DNA from: Macrocystis pyrifera
Lineage: Eukaryota; Sar; Phaeophyceae; Laminariales; Laminariaceae
Direction: 5' to 3'
Length of the DNA stretch: 64,000 bases
Assembly: GCA_031763025.1 (NCBI GenBank)
Contig: JASSKH010000014.1
Span: forward strand, 13,153,201-13,217,200
Both the position numbers and the translations under genes were made by a program. Below the pieces are notes generated by a model, which was not told where the DNA came from, searched no databases, and worked only from the letters and a program-made list of their open reading frames with translations. Positions 33,370 through 44,099 of this stretch are shown piece by piece. Positions within the stretch are counted from its first letter, which is position 1. Every line of letters starts with the position of its first letter.

Positions 33370-33917
33370 ATTATATATGGGTTGGGTTGGCGTCGGTTGG
33401 CAACGACACTGTAAAACATGCCGCTCACTACGTGAGCTAGACATCCAGGGTACCGTTTTTTTTTTTTTTTTTTTTTTTTTTGGCGGTCGCCCACAGCTGG
33501 TCGTCTAGTTAGATCATTTGTGCAAAGTAACGAACCTTTACTCTGCACAAGGGAATTGATCGTATCACGTAGTGTTCAAGGTAAGGCACCCAAGAGGCAG
33601 TTACATAGTACTCCCATTGCTGTCTCTGGAAGTGGCCACACCGGAAATTAAACTAACTCATTGAAGCTGTCATCCATATGCAAGTCCGCCTCACAAGCGG
33701 TTCTTAGTAGGATGCAGCTCACCCTTCATGCGACTCGCCGGACACCCCATGGCGCTTCGCGCTTGGTGCAAGCAATGTCTGCCTGGTCGGTGAAAACCCG
33801 ACATGCTCCGTCCCGGCATTGTAGGGATGCGGGGGTCTATGGTCATACGACTACGACCATGCATGCGATCGAGTACATCTCTCCTATCGAGCACACCCCC
33901 CCCCCCCCCCCCCCCGT
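33370..33917 (+). mobile_element. Poly(C)-tailed SINE, full-length copy
   Basis: Longest copy together with 51303-51850. It starts at ATTATATATGGGTTGGGTTG and runs through GGCAACGACACTGTAAAACA, a poly(T) tract at 33457-33480, the CCCACAGCTGGTCGTC block and the CTTTACTCTGCACAAGG block. It then carries the conserved MKLSSICKSASQ frame, the tail GGTCATACGACTACGACCAT and a run of about 19 C. I found no certain pol III A/B boxes, so the SINE label rests on size, tail and copy behaviour. Confidence 0.8.
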
Positions 33918-34437
33918 CCACACTACGGTTCGCGCCTTGCATTTTCGTCGCGAAAAGACTTTTCCGTCCTTTCTCCCCTCGTCGACCAGCGTCTAAAAAA
34001 AAACGCCTAACCACGCTATCTACGCGCTCTCAAGAGCTGATTCCTATTTTTTATTTTTGCGGATAAACACAGCCTCACCACGGTGGGAGTTGAGCTCACG
34101 GAATCAACTCTACAGTAGCAGCATTCGAGGGGATAAAAACACCACTACGCCATTGGGGCGGCTCTAATTGCAGCATACAGGCACCTAAGTACGACTCTAT
34201 TTGCAAGTGTTTTATTCCCACAGCTGGAGTGCACCTCAGTGTGGTGGGTTAAACCAACACGGCTGTAGTACAACACAACGATCTTGTTGGTCTTGTTTGT
34301 TTATGGACTAGAGCAAGCCGAAGGAAACCCGCGGAAGCGTTTCACCTTCGCCCACCCGTCCATGGATAGGCAATCAAGCACACAGACGCATAGAGACACA
34401 CTTCCGCCTGGAAGCGTAAGCGATGATTTTCGGTTAT

Positions 34438-34546
34438 TATTACGGGGGTCCGGAGTAAATAGGACCTACGGTACACACACAAACGTACATATTTCCTTAT
34501 TTCTACCAACAACATTTGGTCCTATTTAATACGGTCCCCCGTGATA
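34438..34546. mobile_element. MITE family 1
   Basis: TATTACGGGGGTCCGGAGTA at the left; TTAATACGGTCCCCCGTGATA at the right. The centre has TACCAACAACATTTGGTCC. Confidence 0.7.
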
Positions 34547-34549
34547 GCA

Positions 34550-35180
34550 TGCGGAGACGGAGAAGAGAGAGAGAGCTAGAGAGAGAGGGAGAGCGAACGC
34601 AAAAGCAGAGATTTGTTTCGTGTGCAGTGGGGCGTGGCGGCTTGCGTGTCCGTCCTACAAGAAAATTTTGTGCACGAACTCTGAGAACGAAGCAGCTGCT
34701 GAAGCAACCACCCCGCGCTTCTCATTTTCTGCAGCAGCCAGCATCGTCTTTGGGTCCGAGGGCAAGAAAAAGAGGCAGGGGGAAGGGGGACGAGGGGAGG
34801 GAGGTGGGGGGGGAGAAACTATCAGATAAATCCCCCGGCCATGCCAGGCGTAACCGATTACAAATCTCCACAATATTGGACGTTGTTACCCCAACCCAAC
34901 TCTACGAGACGGCCCCGAGCAGCGCTGGTTTTCGTGCGGAGCTTGGAAAGCCAAGCGCGGCACTGCATACCAAAGGCGCACGAACTGCTATATGTATATT
35001 TGTGGCGCCGCCCCTCGCAGCACATGAAGCATGTATGTACCCCTGCGTGGGGGAACGGCGACACCCCCAGCTTCGGCGCAAAGCCACAGCACACCCAACG
35101 AGCCAGTGCACAGTCAAAGTAAGCTAGAACTTTAGCGACAGCACGCACCGCTGAGCCAGCAGTGCACGGTAGTGAACCTT
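34550..35180. other. No gene assigned
   Basis: GA-rich repeat at 34563-34600, then sequence with long open frames on both strands and no supporting motif or splice pair. It lies downstream of the last ankyrin exon on the minus strand. Confidence 0.3.
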
Positions 35181-35182
35181 AC

Positions 35183-35317
35183 CTCAAGTTTAACCCTCTG
35201 AGATCCATCCAGGTGGTTGATTCCCTCCGCTTTTCCCTCAGCAGAATCGAGAATATATCGCGCCGACTCCAGCTGCAGGTGTTCCACCGAATAATGGAGA
35301 GGCGTTTTCCCGTTTTT
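35183..35317 (-). CDS. Ankyrin gene, exon 9 of the joined chain
   Basis: Acceptor TGCCCACCAG (AG at 35318-35319) and strong donor CTTGAG|GTAAGG. 45 codons, phase 0 to 0, reading KNGKTPLHYSVEHLQLESAR, YILDSAEGKAEGINHLDG, SQRVKLE. GKTPLHYSVEH fits the ankyrin consensus (GxTPLHxAAxxG), followed by the second helix. Ankyrin repeats mediate protein-protein contacts. No stop is present, so the gene continues at lower coordinates, perhaps to the SYLF-like exon at 31803. Confidence 0.75.
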
Positions 35318-35514
35318 CTGGTGGGCACACGGGCGCGCCGAAGGGTGGAGGTGGCATAAGCGCACTGCAGTGTAGTGGGACGAGGGAAACAGAGCGTGGC
35401 TGATTTTCCAAAACCGTTATGTTCATCCAGGCAGAAAATCAGTCCAGCACAGCCCAGAGATCAAGGCGAGGGGGGAGAGGGGAGGGAGTACTCATTGTCA
35501 TGCACGGGAATGGG

Positions 35515-35925
35515 GGGGGCGGGGGGTCGGGAGGGGGTACTCATTATCGTGCATGGTCGTAGTCATATGACCATTGATCCCCGCATCCCTACAATCCCGG
35601 GACGGAGCACGTCGGGTTTTCACCGACCAGGCAGACATTGCTTGCACCAAGCGCGAAGCGCCGTGAGGTGTTGGGAGAGTCGCATGAAGGGTGAGCTGCA
35701 TCCTACTGAGAACTGCCTTAGAGGCGGATTTCCTTGCATATGGATAACAGCATCAATGAATTGATTTAATTTCTGGTGTGGCCACTTCCAGAGACAGCAA
35801 TGGGTTCACTGTGTAACTGCTTCGTGGGTGCCTCACCATATACATACCCACTACGTGACACGATCAACCCCCTTGTGCGGAGTAAAGGTTCTCCCCGCAC
35901 AAAAATAGTCTAACTTGTCTAGTTG
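35515..35925 (-). mobile_element. Poly(C)-tailed SINE in an ankyrin-gene intron
   Basis: Reversed copy: G-rich start, GTACTCATTATCGTGCATGG, GACCATTGATCCCCGCATCC, the CGTCGGGTTTTCACCGACCA block, and ends after TTGTGCGGAGTAAAGGTTCT. It is in the same orientation as the gene. A separate truncated tail (GAGTACTCATTGTCATGCAC) precedes it at about 35485-35515. Confidence 0.75.
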
Positions 35926-36235
35926 GACTCCCGCTGATCTATTTCAGAGGCGATGGATGTCGAGGCAATGCTGCTGACTTCGCCACGTCTCGGGGGGTGC
36001 TTTCCAAGGGCTATTACATGACGGCACCAACAGACTCGCATCTTAGATGCCTCATACTCCGTTGAGCTCGGAAAAGTGGGGACGAGAGGGCGCGAGCCGG
36101 GAGGGGGGGGCGCTTCGCCCCGTTGGACATCCGCAGATCTATTTCGGGGTTCATGAATGTCGCGAAAATGTAGCTATGGTAGCACGCACCCCCCCCCCCC
36201 CCATATCTTCCCTGGGGTTTGATTTTTTTTCCCAC

Positions 36236-36346
36236 CTTGCTGGCGACGTTGACGCTGATGGCGGCGTGCTCCCCGCCCGACAAGCAGCGCATTATCTCTA
36301 CAAACCCCTTGCTGGCCGCGATGTGCATTGGCGTCATCCCCAGATT
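36236..36346 (-). CDS. Ankyrin gene, exon 8
   Basis: 111 bp, phase 0 to 0, between AACCGTCAAG (AG at 36347-36348) and GCAAG|GTGGGA. Encodes NLGMTPMHIAASKGFVEIMR, CLSGGEHAAISVNVASK. MTPMHIAASKGFVEIMRCL is a near-consensus ankyrin repeat. It joins exon 7 as ADPLVED-NLGMTPMH and exon 9 as NVASK-KNGKTPLH, both natural repeat boundaries. Confidence 0.85.
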
Positions 36347-36534
36347 CTTGACGGTTTTAGTATTCGCACAAACGGGGGAGAGGTCGTTCGACGGAGATTG
36401 GTGATTTCTTTTTTGTGTGGCTCGTTTTATCGGAATGGGCGCTCCTCTTTCTCCTTGTTATTTGTTTCGCCAACCGGCAATGTAACAGCAGCATCAGCTT
36501 TCAACGTCGACCATTCACGAACCATGCACACCCC

Positions 36535-37035
36535 GGACAGATCATCTACAAATCATCTACAGATCATCTCTAGGTCATCCATAGATCATCTAAAGATAAT
36601 CCACAGACCGTCTACAGATCATCCACGTATCATCTACAGGTCATCCGCAGATCATCTACAGGTCATCTACAGATAATCCTCAGATCATCTACATATCATG
36701 CACAGATCATCTACATATCATCTACAGATCATCTGCAGATCATCTGCAGATGATCTACAGATCATTCCCACTTGATGATCCAGATATTTCAGATCAGATA
36801 GATCCTTCCTGATATGAATGGTCTACTGTAGTTATTATGTTATACCCGGGTGGGAACCGCACAATGTGTACGACCTATTAACAGTAGCACATATTCCCTG
36901 TGATCGCATACTCTGCGTGATGTGCACCAGTCACAGAACAGAACAGTGAACACGTTTTCCCTTGTGTTCGATCTGTACTACACAGATCCCGCGCAGGCTA
37001 GGATTCTGGGTGATCTACACGGCAGTAGATCATGA
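36535..37035 (-). mobile_element. GATC-rich element with an 11-bp minisatellite tail
   Basis: 36539-36760 is about 20 imperfect units of AGATCATCTAC. Beyond it comes CATTCCCACTTGATGATCCA and the reversed body of the GATC-rich element (CCGGGTGGGAACCGCACAAT, then TCGATCTGTACTACACAGAT) to about 37035. The same order, reversed, is seen at 44170-44475, so the minisatellite is part of the element. Confidence 0.7.
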
Positions 37036-37700
37036 CCCTACCCTAATTGTGAACACCTTCCCAGAAAAGAAAATGAAGAACAACAAAATAACACAGGGGA
37101 AACCCCCCCCAAAAAAATGAAAGCTGCGAATCTAGTAGGTATTGATCGACGCGTTATTGCACAGGGGTACAGGTTGCGCTTTTTTTTACCAAAATAGTTC
37201 TGGATGACGGGGGCGCCCCTTGACCCAACATCGTCGGAAGGTCATTCCACGGGGGGGGGGGTTGCGATATTGTGTGTTGGGCATACCTACGCCATGGGAT
37301 TTGTTTCGTCGAGTTTGGCACTTTCTTTTATCTCAAAACCAGCTTTTTTCCCCTGCTGTTAGTACATAATTCTTCAATGAGCGAACCCAAAGAACAAATG
37401 GTGCGTCTCTTGACCTTGAGCACGTGTCTATTCACGAAGTCTGTAGCGCCCTTCCGTACCTACTCAGGACGGACTCGAACCCCTTCAAACATTCTCCCAC
37501 GTATTTGGCCACAACCAGTGCTAAAAACGTGGGACTGGTGCATGATGGTGTTCGCTAGAGCCATGAGCTGGGTGACGAAAAAAAACGACGCCGGGTAGCT
37601 ATTTTTAACTAGTTGCGGCTGTACCAACTTGTACTGTTTGGGGTTTCCTTGATTCAGGGAATATTATTTGCTATACGGGCTGCGCGAATTTCCGCTTGAG
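37036..37700. other. No gene assigned
   Basis: Intron of the ankyrin gene. Open frames exist on both strands, e.g. minus-strand MALANTIMHQSHVFSTGC at about 37560, without splice support. Confidence 0.3.
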
Positions 37701-37714
37701 AATACCATTCGGTC

Positions 37715-37775
37715 GGAGAGGGAAAGGGAGAGGGAGAGGGAGAGGAGAGGGAGAGGGAGCGGGAGAGGGAGACAG
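37715..37775. repeat. (GAGAGG)n repeat
   Basis: Purine-rich hexamer-like run, GAGAGGGAAAGGGAGAGGGA and on. Confidence 0.8.
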
Positions 37776-37924
37776 AAAGAGGGCAGAGACGTTTATTGCA
37801 AACGCATGGCGCATCAACACCCCAATCGCCATCGTCGGTGTGCCGAGGCCGATGGCGATAATTTCATGGTATATTTTGCGTATAAAAAGAAGGAAAATAG
37901 CTCCAGCCGAGTACTCAACTGAAG

Positions 37925-38530
37925 CCAGTTAGTTGGCCGACTTCCCCAGCTAACTAACAACTAACTGGGAACGACCAGCCAACTCACAGCCCTGATGTTT
38001 GTTGCAGTAAATTTAGATTGAAAAAGAAGGGAAGAGCAAAGTGTGTCCCCGGGTATGGAGATAATGCCTCCGGACTGTACAAAGTGAGCCCGTCAGACGG
38101 GACATTACCGGAGAAATAAAGCCAACATCGCTACTCCATCTGATATACCTGGTGTAGGCTTGAAAGGTGGGGCGAAGCAAAGCCAGCCAACTAACTGACC
38201 CTAGTTGACTTTATAGGCGGGTGGCGCTCTTTTTCTTCACTCGCATACAAAATATGTTCAAGAGCAAGTGTGAACAGCTTTCGGCACTGCCGTCGGTACC
38301 GGTACCGTCGGTAGGCGATGGGTTTTGATGCGCCATGAGTTGCAGTACCTCTCATCTATCTAACTCTCTTCCCTCTCTGAGCGAGTGGTCTCGCGGGGAA
38401 ACCCCGCAGCAAAGAAGCATTTCAGAACCAAGAAAACCCAAACGGTTGAGGGTAGTTGGCACCGCCGCAACTAACTATAATATCTAGCCAACGATCATCT
38501 AGCTGGCGATTTTAGTCGTTTAACGTACAG
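37925..38530. repeat. AGTTGGC-motif repeats and unassigned intron sequence
   Basis: GTTAGTTGGCCGACTTCCCC with AGCCAACTCACAGCCCT (37971) and CAGCCAACTAACTGACCCTA (38183) recalls the family at 13507. Otherwise nothing is recognised; a GTCGGTACCGGTACCGTCGG palindrome lies at 38292. Confidence 0.4.
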
Positions 38531-38837
38531 TACAGCTCTATAAAAGGGTCTTGCGAGTTTCCGAAAGCAGAGGCCTTCACACACGTGCCTGTTCTGTGGT
38601 ATGTGGTGACCTTCCCTGACGCATCATAGTTCCAGCAGAGCGTCACAAACGGCATGGCATTGCTGTACGAGCCTTCAAATTCCAACGTGTCTCATGTTTC
38701 TCTCCCGCCCATTCCTCCGATCCCCTTTTCCTCGGCGGCGTTATTCGCGTCTTCGGCCCAAGAGCATCAGCGCCTGGCCTCAGCAGGACCGTTCAGAGGA
38801 TAAACGCGAACCCAATCCGGTGGCATGCGCTCGCCCC

Positions 38838-38895
38838 CTCCCTAATGGTCTTATCACTACGGCCATGCATGCCATCAGTATCCCCTCTCCTCCCG
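38838..38895 (+). mobile_element. SINE tail remnant
   Basis: ATGGTCTTATCACTACGGCC and ATGCATGCCATCAGTATCCC, a decayed tail with only a short C-rich end. Confidence 0.45.
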
Positions 38896-39411
38896 CCAAC
38901 AACAAGCCTTCTCCGAACTGCCGTTTTCGCGTCATAGTCTTCTTCTGGGCGGGTAACCATCTATTGAGAATATCCGATAACACTGCTCCCGCAGTAAGCG
39001 GCGAAGAACAAAGCATATGCCTTACTGCCAAATGCCAAAACAAAGACATGCCCTACTGTTAAAAAAGGAAAAAGAGGGGAGATCAACGATATTGGGTAGA
39101 GGAAAAAAAAAAAATAACGAGGGCGTTTGGAAGAGTTCTGCGAGAAGAACGTTCTGGTTTTTAGGCGAAACGCCACTGCAGGGTTGGAGCGTTGTAACTA
39201 AAGATCGCATTGTTTTCGTGCACGCCACACATGGATGGGGTTTCCACTAATATTGGATAGTTATATTTTTACCTGTCCGGTCGCACTTGCTAACAGTGTC
39301 GAGCTCCGAAAGTGAGGAATTCTCAGGAAAATAGTGGGTGCTACCGTCTGCCGTAGCGCGCATCTACCTACCGCCTGTCGCAACACGCATCTACATCTCA
39401 AAGCCACCTAC

Positions 39412-39529
39412 ATCTTCCACGAGGGGATCGGCACCAGCCTTGAGGAGGGCCAGGAAACATTTTGTCGACCCGTACTCCGCGCACTTGTGTATCGGTAGGC
39501 GCCACAGTCCTTGTCGCCGGTCCGTTCTC
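39412..39529 (-). CDS. Ankyrin gene, exon 7
   Basis: 118 bp. Acceptor GGACTACCAG (AG at 39530-39531) and donor GAAGAT|GTAGGT. It enters with the single base needed after exon 6 and exits on a codon boundary. It encodes RTDRRQGLWRLPIHKCAEYG, STKCFLALLKAGADPLVED. LPIHKCAEYGSTKCFLALLKAGADP is a clear ankyrin repeat. The nearest upstream pyrimidine tract on the minus strand is the poly(C) tail of the SINE at 39555-40006. Confidence 0.85.
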
Positions 39530-39554
39530 CTGGTAGTCCGATTGAACGTGGGAG

Positions 39555-40006
39555 GCGGGGGGGGAGGAGGGGGGGGGGGGGGTGTACTCGATAGGAGAGA
39601 TGTACTCGATCTCATGCATGGCCGCAGTCGTATGACCATAGACCCCCGCATCCCTACAATGCCGGGACGGAGCATGTCGGTTTTCACCGACCAGGCAAAC
39701 ATTGCTTGCACCAAGCGCGAAGCGCCGTGAGGTGTCCGGCGAGTCGCATGAAGGGTGAGCTGCATCCTACTAAGAACCGCTTGGGAGGCGGACTTGCATA
39801 TGGATGACAGCTTCAATGAGTTAGTTTAATTTCCGGTGTAGCCACTTCCAGAGACAGCAATGGGAGTAATACGTAACTGCCTCTTGGGTGCCTTACCTTG
39901 AACATTACGTGATACGATCAATTCCCTTGTGCGGAGTAAAGGTTCTTTACCTCGCACAAATTATCTAACTAGACGACCAGCTGTGGGCAACCGCCAAAAA
40001 AAAAGT
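39555..40006 (-). mobile_element. Poly(C)-tailed SINE just upstream of ankyrin exon 7
   Basis: G runs at 39557-39582 (poly(C) on the gene strand), then TGTACTCGATAGGAGAGATG, ATGCATGGCCGCAGTCGTAT, the conserved body and GACCAGCTGTGGGCAACC. It ends in a short poly(A). Sense to the gene. Confidence 0.85.
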
Positions 40007-40612
40007 CCTCCACAGGGGATGTAGCTACTACCTGTACTTCACAATAGCGCTGGAAATCTACCCTCGAGCGTTTTCGTTTTCAACTAGTTTTTGTTGCGTA
40101 TCTGCTGACTGTGCGAGGCCATGGTTTTCGTTTTTGGTTTTGGGTAGGGCAGAGATCTCCTGCAGTGAACGAAGAGCCCCTGTTAAGGTCTTATTCCGTT
40201 GGGCTATTGGTAAAAGGTTCACCAATGACCGACTCAATCTAAGCCTTATGGTAACACTCTCCCCCCCTTCGGAACTGCGGGGTCCTTGGTCTTCGTCTGG
40301 GGCCTTACGTGTCTAGTCCGCAGTTCTTCACAATTTTATAACATTTCCGAGAGAAACTGTGGTTCATGCCATGATCTCCTCTCGCGAAGCATGCGCATGT
40401 ACAATCCTGCTGGGAGTGAATCGACGGCATCGAACTTATATGATGTTGTCTTTCATGCAAAAACGTCACATGCTGCTCGTGCGGTATGCACTATACTGCT
40501 GGACGTAAAATTACGTGCACTGGCGGGGTCGGGGTATGACCAAGAGGGGGAAGGGGTTTCCCAAGGTGAATATGGCGTTTTTTCACACCCCAAGAGTCAC
40601 ACAGAGCCGTAC

Positions 40613-40707
40613 CCGGTGTTGACTGATGCTCCTGCATCGACAAGGTCAATGGCTGCATCCAGGTTCCCTCGCACGACAGCCCAGTGAAGAGCCGAGTAAC
40701 CGTTCGC
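40613..40707 (-). CDS. Ankyrin gene, exon 6
   Basis: 95 bp. Acceptor TATATATCTAG (AG at 40708-40709) and donor AACACCGG|GTACGG. Phase 0 entry, exit two bases into a codon. Encodes ANGYSALHWAVVRGNLDAAI, DLVDAGASVNTG. SALHWAVVRGNLDAAIDLVDAGASVN matches a full ankyrin repeat almost position by position. Confidence 0.85.
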
Positions 40708-40749
40708 CTAGATATATGGGAAGCAAGCGTCAAACGGACGTGGAACCAA

Positions 40750-41505
40750 TTGATTATTCGCAGCGCGTGACGATCGGTGAACACATGTACGGTCTCGGGC
40801 GGCGCTTAGATAGCAATTGACAAAACAGGGAATGTTACGTAACCACCTGGTGCCAATAGACTCAACATCGAAATCCGTCGGTGTTGCCACTGACATGCAA
40901 ATGGCGCCATACCGATAACTTTCACCCTCCTATTAGTAGCACAGGACCGAGTCTGAGTACGCTAACGCGCATGAACTCAAAAGCTACACAGCGCATTACT
41001 AGCGCCGAACACCGTCGCATTGTTGTTGCCAAGACAGTACAGCCGTCGCTGTGATGGGAATTCGCGCAGCAGTGCATTGGTAACTGTCGTCTGAAGGACC
41101 AAAAAAATAATCAACCATGTGGTTGTTGCAATTCGCGTAAACTAGAGTACATGGTTGAAAATATATAAGTATTATATTTTGTTGCGGCATATACAGGTAG
41201 GCGGATAATTGGAAATCGGCGGGGTGATTTGTCGGGATGTTGTTGATGGGAGGATTGCACCGCCAACTTGTGTGCGGTGACGGCGTCACGGCGGACGCTT
41301 CGGGCAACTGCAAAGAGATCCCTATTTATTACGATGCCATCCATGTCAGAAATCTCGCGTTCGCTCGTATAAAAACAACTGAACGCAAAAAACAAGAAAC
41401 GAAAAAAAAAAATGCAAAGGTCGACGCGTGTACTCTCCCCAATTTCGAAACGTCTTTTTTTTCCCCTTTGCTTGGGACTGTAGTCCCGTTTCTGGAGAGA
41501 CCAAC
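40750..41505. other. Ankyrin-gene intron, one weak exon candidate
   Basis: On the minus strand CTCTTTGCAG (AG at 41308-41309) precedes ARSVRRDAVTAHKLAVQSS, but no donor fits well and the exon chain is in phase without it. A remnant of MITE family 4 (GGACTGTAGTCCCG) lies at 41474. Confidence 0.3.
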
Positions 41506-41613
41506 TATTACGGGGGTCCATAGTTAATGGGACCAATTTTTGTTAGTAAAAATAGGTAAACTTATAGGTTTTTATGGATACCATAGGTCCTATTAACTAT
41601 GGACCCCCGTAAC
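41506..41613. mobile_element. MITE family 1, first of a tandem pair
   Basis: TATTACGGGGGTCCATAGTT to AACTATGGACCCCCGTAACA; the centre has GTAAAAATAGGTAAACTTAT. Confidence 0.8.
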
Positions 41614-41722
41614 AGTACGGAGGGGCACAGTAAATAGGACCTACGGTACAGACAGAAAACTATACTTTTCCCTTTTTTTCACTGACAATATTTCGTCCTT
41701 TTTACTATGGTCCCCCGAAATA
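41614..41722. mobile_element. MITE family 1, second of a tandem pair
   Basis: It begins directly at the end of the first copy (AGTACGGAGGGGCACAGTAA) and ends TTACTATGGTCCCCCGAAATA. The two interiors differ, so this is insertion next to an existing copy rather than simple duplication. Confidence 0.75.
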
Positions 41723-42039
41723 CTTCGATTTGTGAGTGATACGTCCCATAAACGAGACTGCAGTTTGCCCTAGAAGTGTACAAGCAAGGACACGACAAAA
41801 AAAAAAAACTGCCAAGGTTTTCCGATTGACCGGCAGGCAGTGTCACGACACGCGGAAGAGTTGAGTAAAGCAGAGGCCCGACGGGGTGGTAAATACTGGT
41901 AGTGGGCCTTTGCCTACCACCCTGACTCGTCGGCGGCAAAATGTTCCACGGGTACACATGGGAGCAAAGTGGCGTATTCACTGGGCGGTGAGTTGGCTGC
42001 CTATGATATGCCGTGAAGAGCGTTGATATCGCACATGGG

Positions 42040-42262
42040 TGAGATGGTTTTTTCCAGCGCTCGGAATTGACAGGTTGCCGATGCCGAACAAGAACCGAAC
42101 AAGGTGTGTTCGGAAAGAACGAACTTGGTCGATATATAGAGAGAGAGCCTTCCGAAAGTATAATGTTCGACTTGACTACTGCTGTGGCACCATTAACGTT
42201 CGTCGCGAGAAAAAACGAGCGCTGAAGAAAAAAAACGACCGCGCCCCCCTGTGCGATTTCAA
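42040..42262. mobile_element. MITE family 3 (CAGCGCTCG ends)
   Basis: TIR GGTTTTTTCCAGCGCTCGGA at the left, GAAAAAACGAGCGCTGAAGA at the right, plus inner GATGCCGAACAAGAACCGAA and GAGAGAGAGCCTTCCGAAAG blocks shared with copies at 54290 and 59365. Confidence 0.55.
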
Positions 42263-42569
42263 CGCTGTGGGCGCACATACAAGGAACGCTTGGTCTTTGA
42301 GTTAAGGTCCAAACAGTCCTTATATTCCCGTCCAGAGAGGTGCAGTAATTGCCTATTGCAGGTATCGCAGTCAGTTTTGTGCGCGGCAGTTTGGGTGAGT
42401 CCTGCTTCTTGTTGGTGTCTGGCTGCTCCCGAGGAGTGTATCTATGGCTCAACGCGCAGGTTTTACTGGTATACTGGTATTAGATTAGGGTCAATTCGAG
42501 TTGGCTTACTTCGCTCACCCAGCCATCACGAGGGACCATACTAATCAGAACCTACCATAGTAATATGGA

Positions 42570-42782
42570 CCCTCTACACATAGTGCCGGTATCATATGCA
42601 TGCGCCAGCCAATAACAATACCGGCACTATGTATAGCGGCAACCAACCGGCACTAATTACTCCGCACACTGCCGTACTGGCGACTCCCATCTGTAGTGCC
42701 ATGCCATCGGTTCTAACTGTAGCGGACAACCGGCACTATAGCGGGGCCACTGCTGTTGCTGTGAAGTTCTGCCAAGAGCACG
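42570..42782 (-). mobile_element. MITE family 2
   Basis: Reversed relative to 17812: ATAGTGCCGGTATCATATGC, CAATACCGGCACTATGTATA, GGCACTAATTACTCCGCACA, ACCGGCACTATAGCGGGGCC. Confidence 0.6.
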
Positions 42783-43372
42783 CCTTACTCACAGTCCTAC
42801 TCGTACTGCTCTCAAGTATCAGCCATCTGTGCTACGGTGAGCTTGGAATGTGGTATCAGTTGTCGCCCCCCCCTCGTCTTCATGGGAAAATTGAGTTGGT
42901 ACCTTGGTGAATGTACCGGGAACTATTATTGGCGGGGACCGCATTCGTCCCCGCCCCCCACCCCGCGCGATGAGATTGAGAGTGGTCGGCGGCACGTCCA
43001 AGATAAGACGATCGACGACCGAATGCTTGCACGACTGGTGTACAACAAACAATGTCCAAGAGATTTGGCTTCGCTGATGGTCCATCGTTTGATTGATTGA
43101 CCGACCGACCTGCCTGCCTGCTTACTTAATAACGCATGACTATTACCTGTTGGCCCAATCAATAACACGTCACTATACATTGTTGATCGTCCGGCATGTC
43201 TGGCGTGGTGTTTATGGTTGTTTCATCGTAGAGATTGCCCCTGGCAGCTCCAACCGGTACATTGCTTACCTACTGACAGTGCCAAATGCCAGTACATCGG
43301 TCGGACCTTTCCTAACTATTCGGGTAAAGCATCCGACGGTTACCTAGATAGCCCCTCGCCCCCCCCCCTCAC

Positions 43373-43483
43373 CGTGCGGTGGTTGACCCCGACGCCCCTC
43401 GAAGAGTGCGCCGCCACGAGGACCTTCACCATGCCAGTCTTGTCCAGCATAGTCGCCATTACCAACGCCGTGCAGCCGTCTCC
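43373..43483 (-). CDS. Ankyrin gene, exon 5
   Basis: 111 bp, phase 0 to 0. Acceptor GCGACGTGTAG (AG at 43484-43485) and donor CGCACG|GTGAGG, the latter followed by a G run. Encodes GDGCTALVMATMLDKTGMVK, VLVAAHSSRGVGVNHRT. GCTALVMATMLDKTGMVKVLVAA fits an ankyrin repeat. Joins exon 4 as LSGTRT-GDGCTALV. Confidence 0.8.
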
Positions 43484-43929
43484 CTACACGTCGCACAAAA
43501 AGAGGCCGCACGACACGAGGTACGTCGTCGTCGCCCAGAAGACAGTCCGAAGAAGCACACGGAGCTCAAACCCACGAAGCTGTTGTGCGACCCGTTAACG
43601 TCGAAGCACGATGGCCGGCAGAACCTCCGCATTTCGTGTTTTGGGACGCATGCTACTCAGGGGGCTGCGATTAGGGGTTGCAGTCGGCTCCTTGAGGGCA
43701 CTCAGGAACTACCCCAGGATGCCGTGTTACGTCACATATTTTGTTTCGTGGCACACATACCTACTATTAATAGTACGGTAGGCCATGAAATTTTTCATCG
43801 GGCTGCCTTTTTGTCCCGACCCTTGTCATAGGTGGGGTAGAGAACTCAACTCTTCAAAGAGAGGGAGAAGCCTCATATCCTTTTTAAAGACCACAGTCCC
43901 ATTTTGGGGACAGACTACTCAGAGTTTGG

Positions 43930-44090
43930 GTGAGGGCCGTCGTATAATCTGCGTGGTCTAGCACGAGCTCTCCTGGGTCGAATCCGTGCTGTAGATAACC
44001 TGCACAGCATATCACGTAAGCAGGCCAGGATCTACCGTAGATGATCGAGATTATTATCTGTCCGATATCTGCAAGGTTTCACTCATGGGA
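43930..44090 (-). mobile_element. GATC-rich element, body only
   Basis: Reversed copy with TATAATCTGCGTGGTCTAGC, CTCCTGGGTCGAATCCGTGC and ATCTACCGTAGATGATCGAG. GGGTCGAATCC resembles a pol III B box, but no matching A box was convincing. Confidence 0.5.
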
Positions 44091-44099
44091 CAGACATAT

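Noticed and set aside
36539-36760. CRISPR-like array (regular 11-bp repeats)
   Set aside because: Units are contiguous without unique spacers and the host is eukaryotic; it is a minisatellite.
41679-42452. 257-codon minus-strand frame
   Set aside because: It crosses MITE families 1 and 3 and has no recognisable domain; it is probably open by chance.
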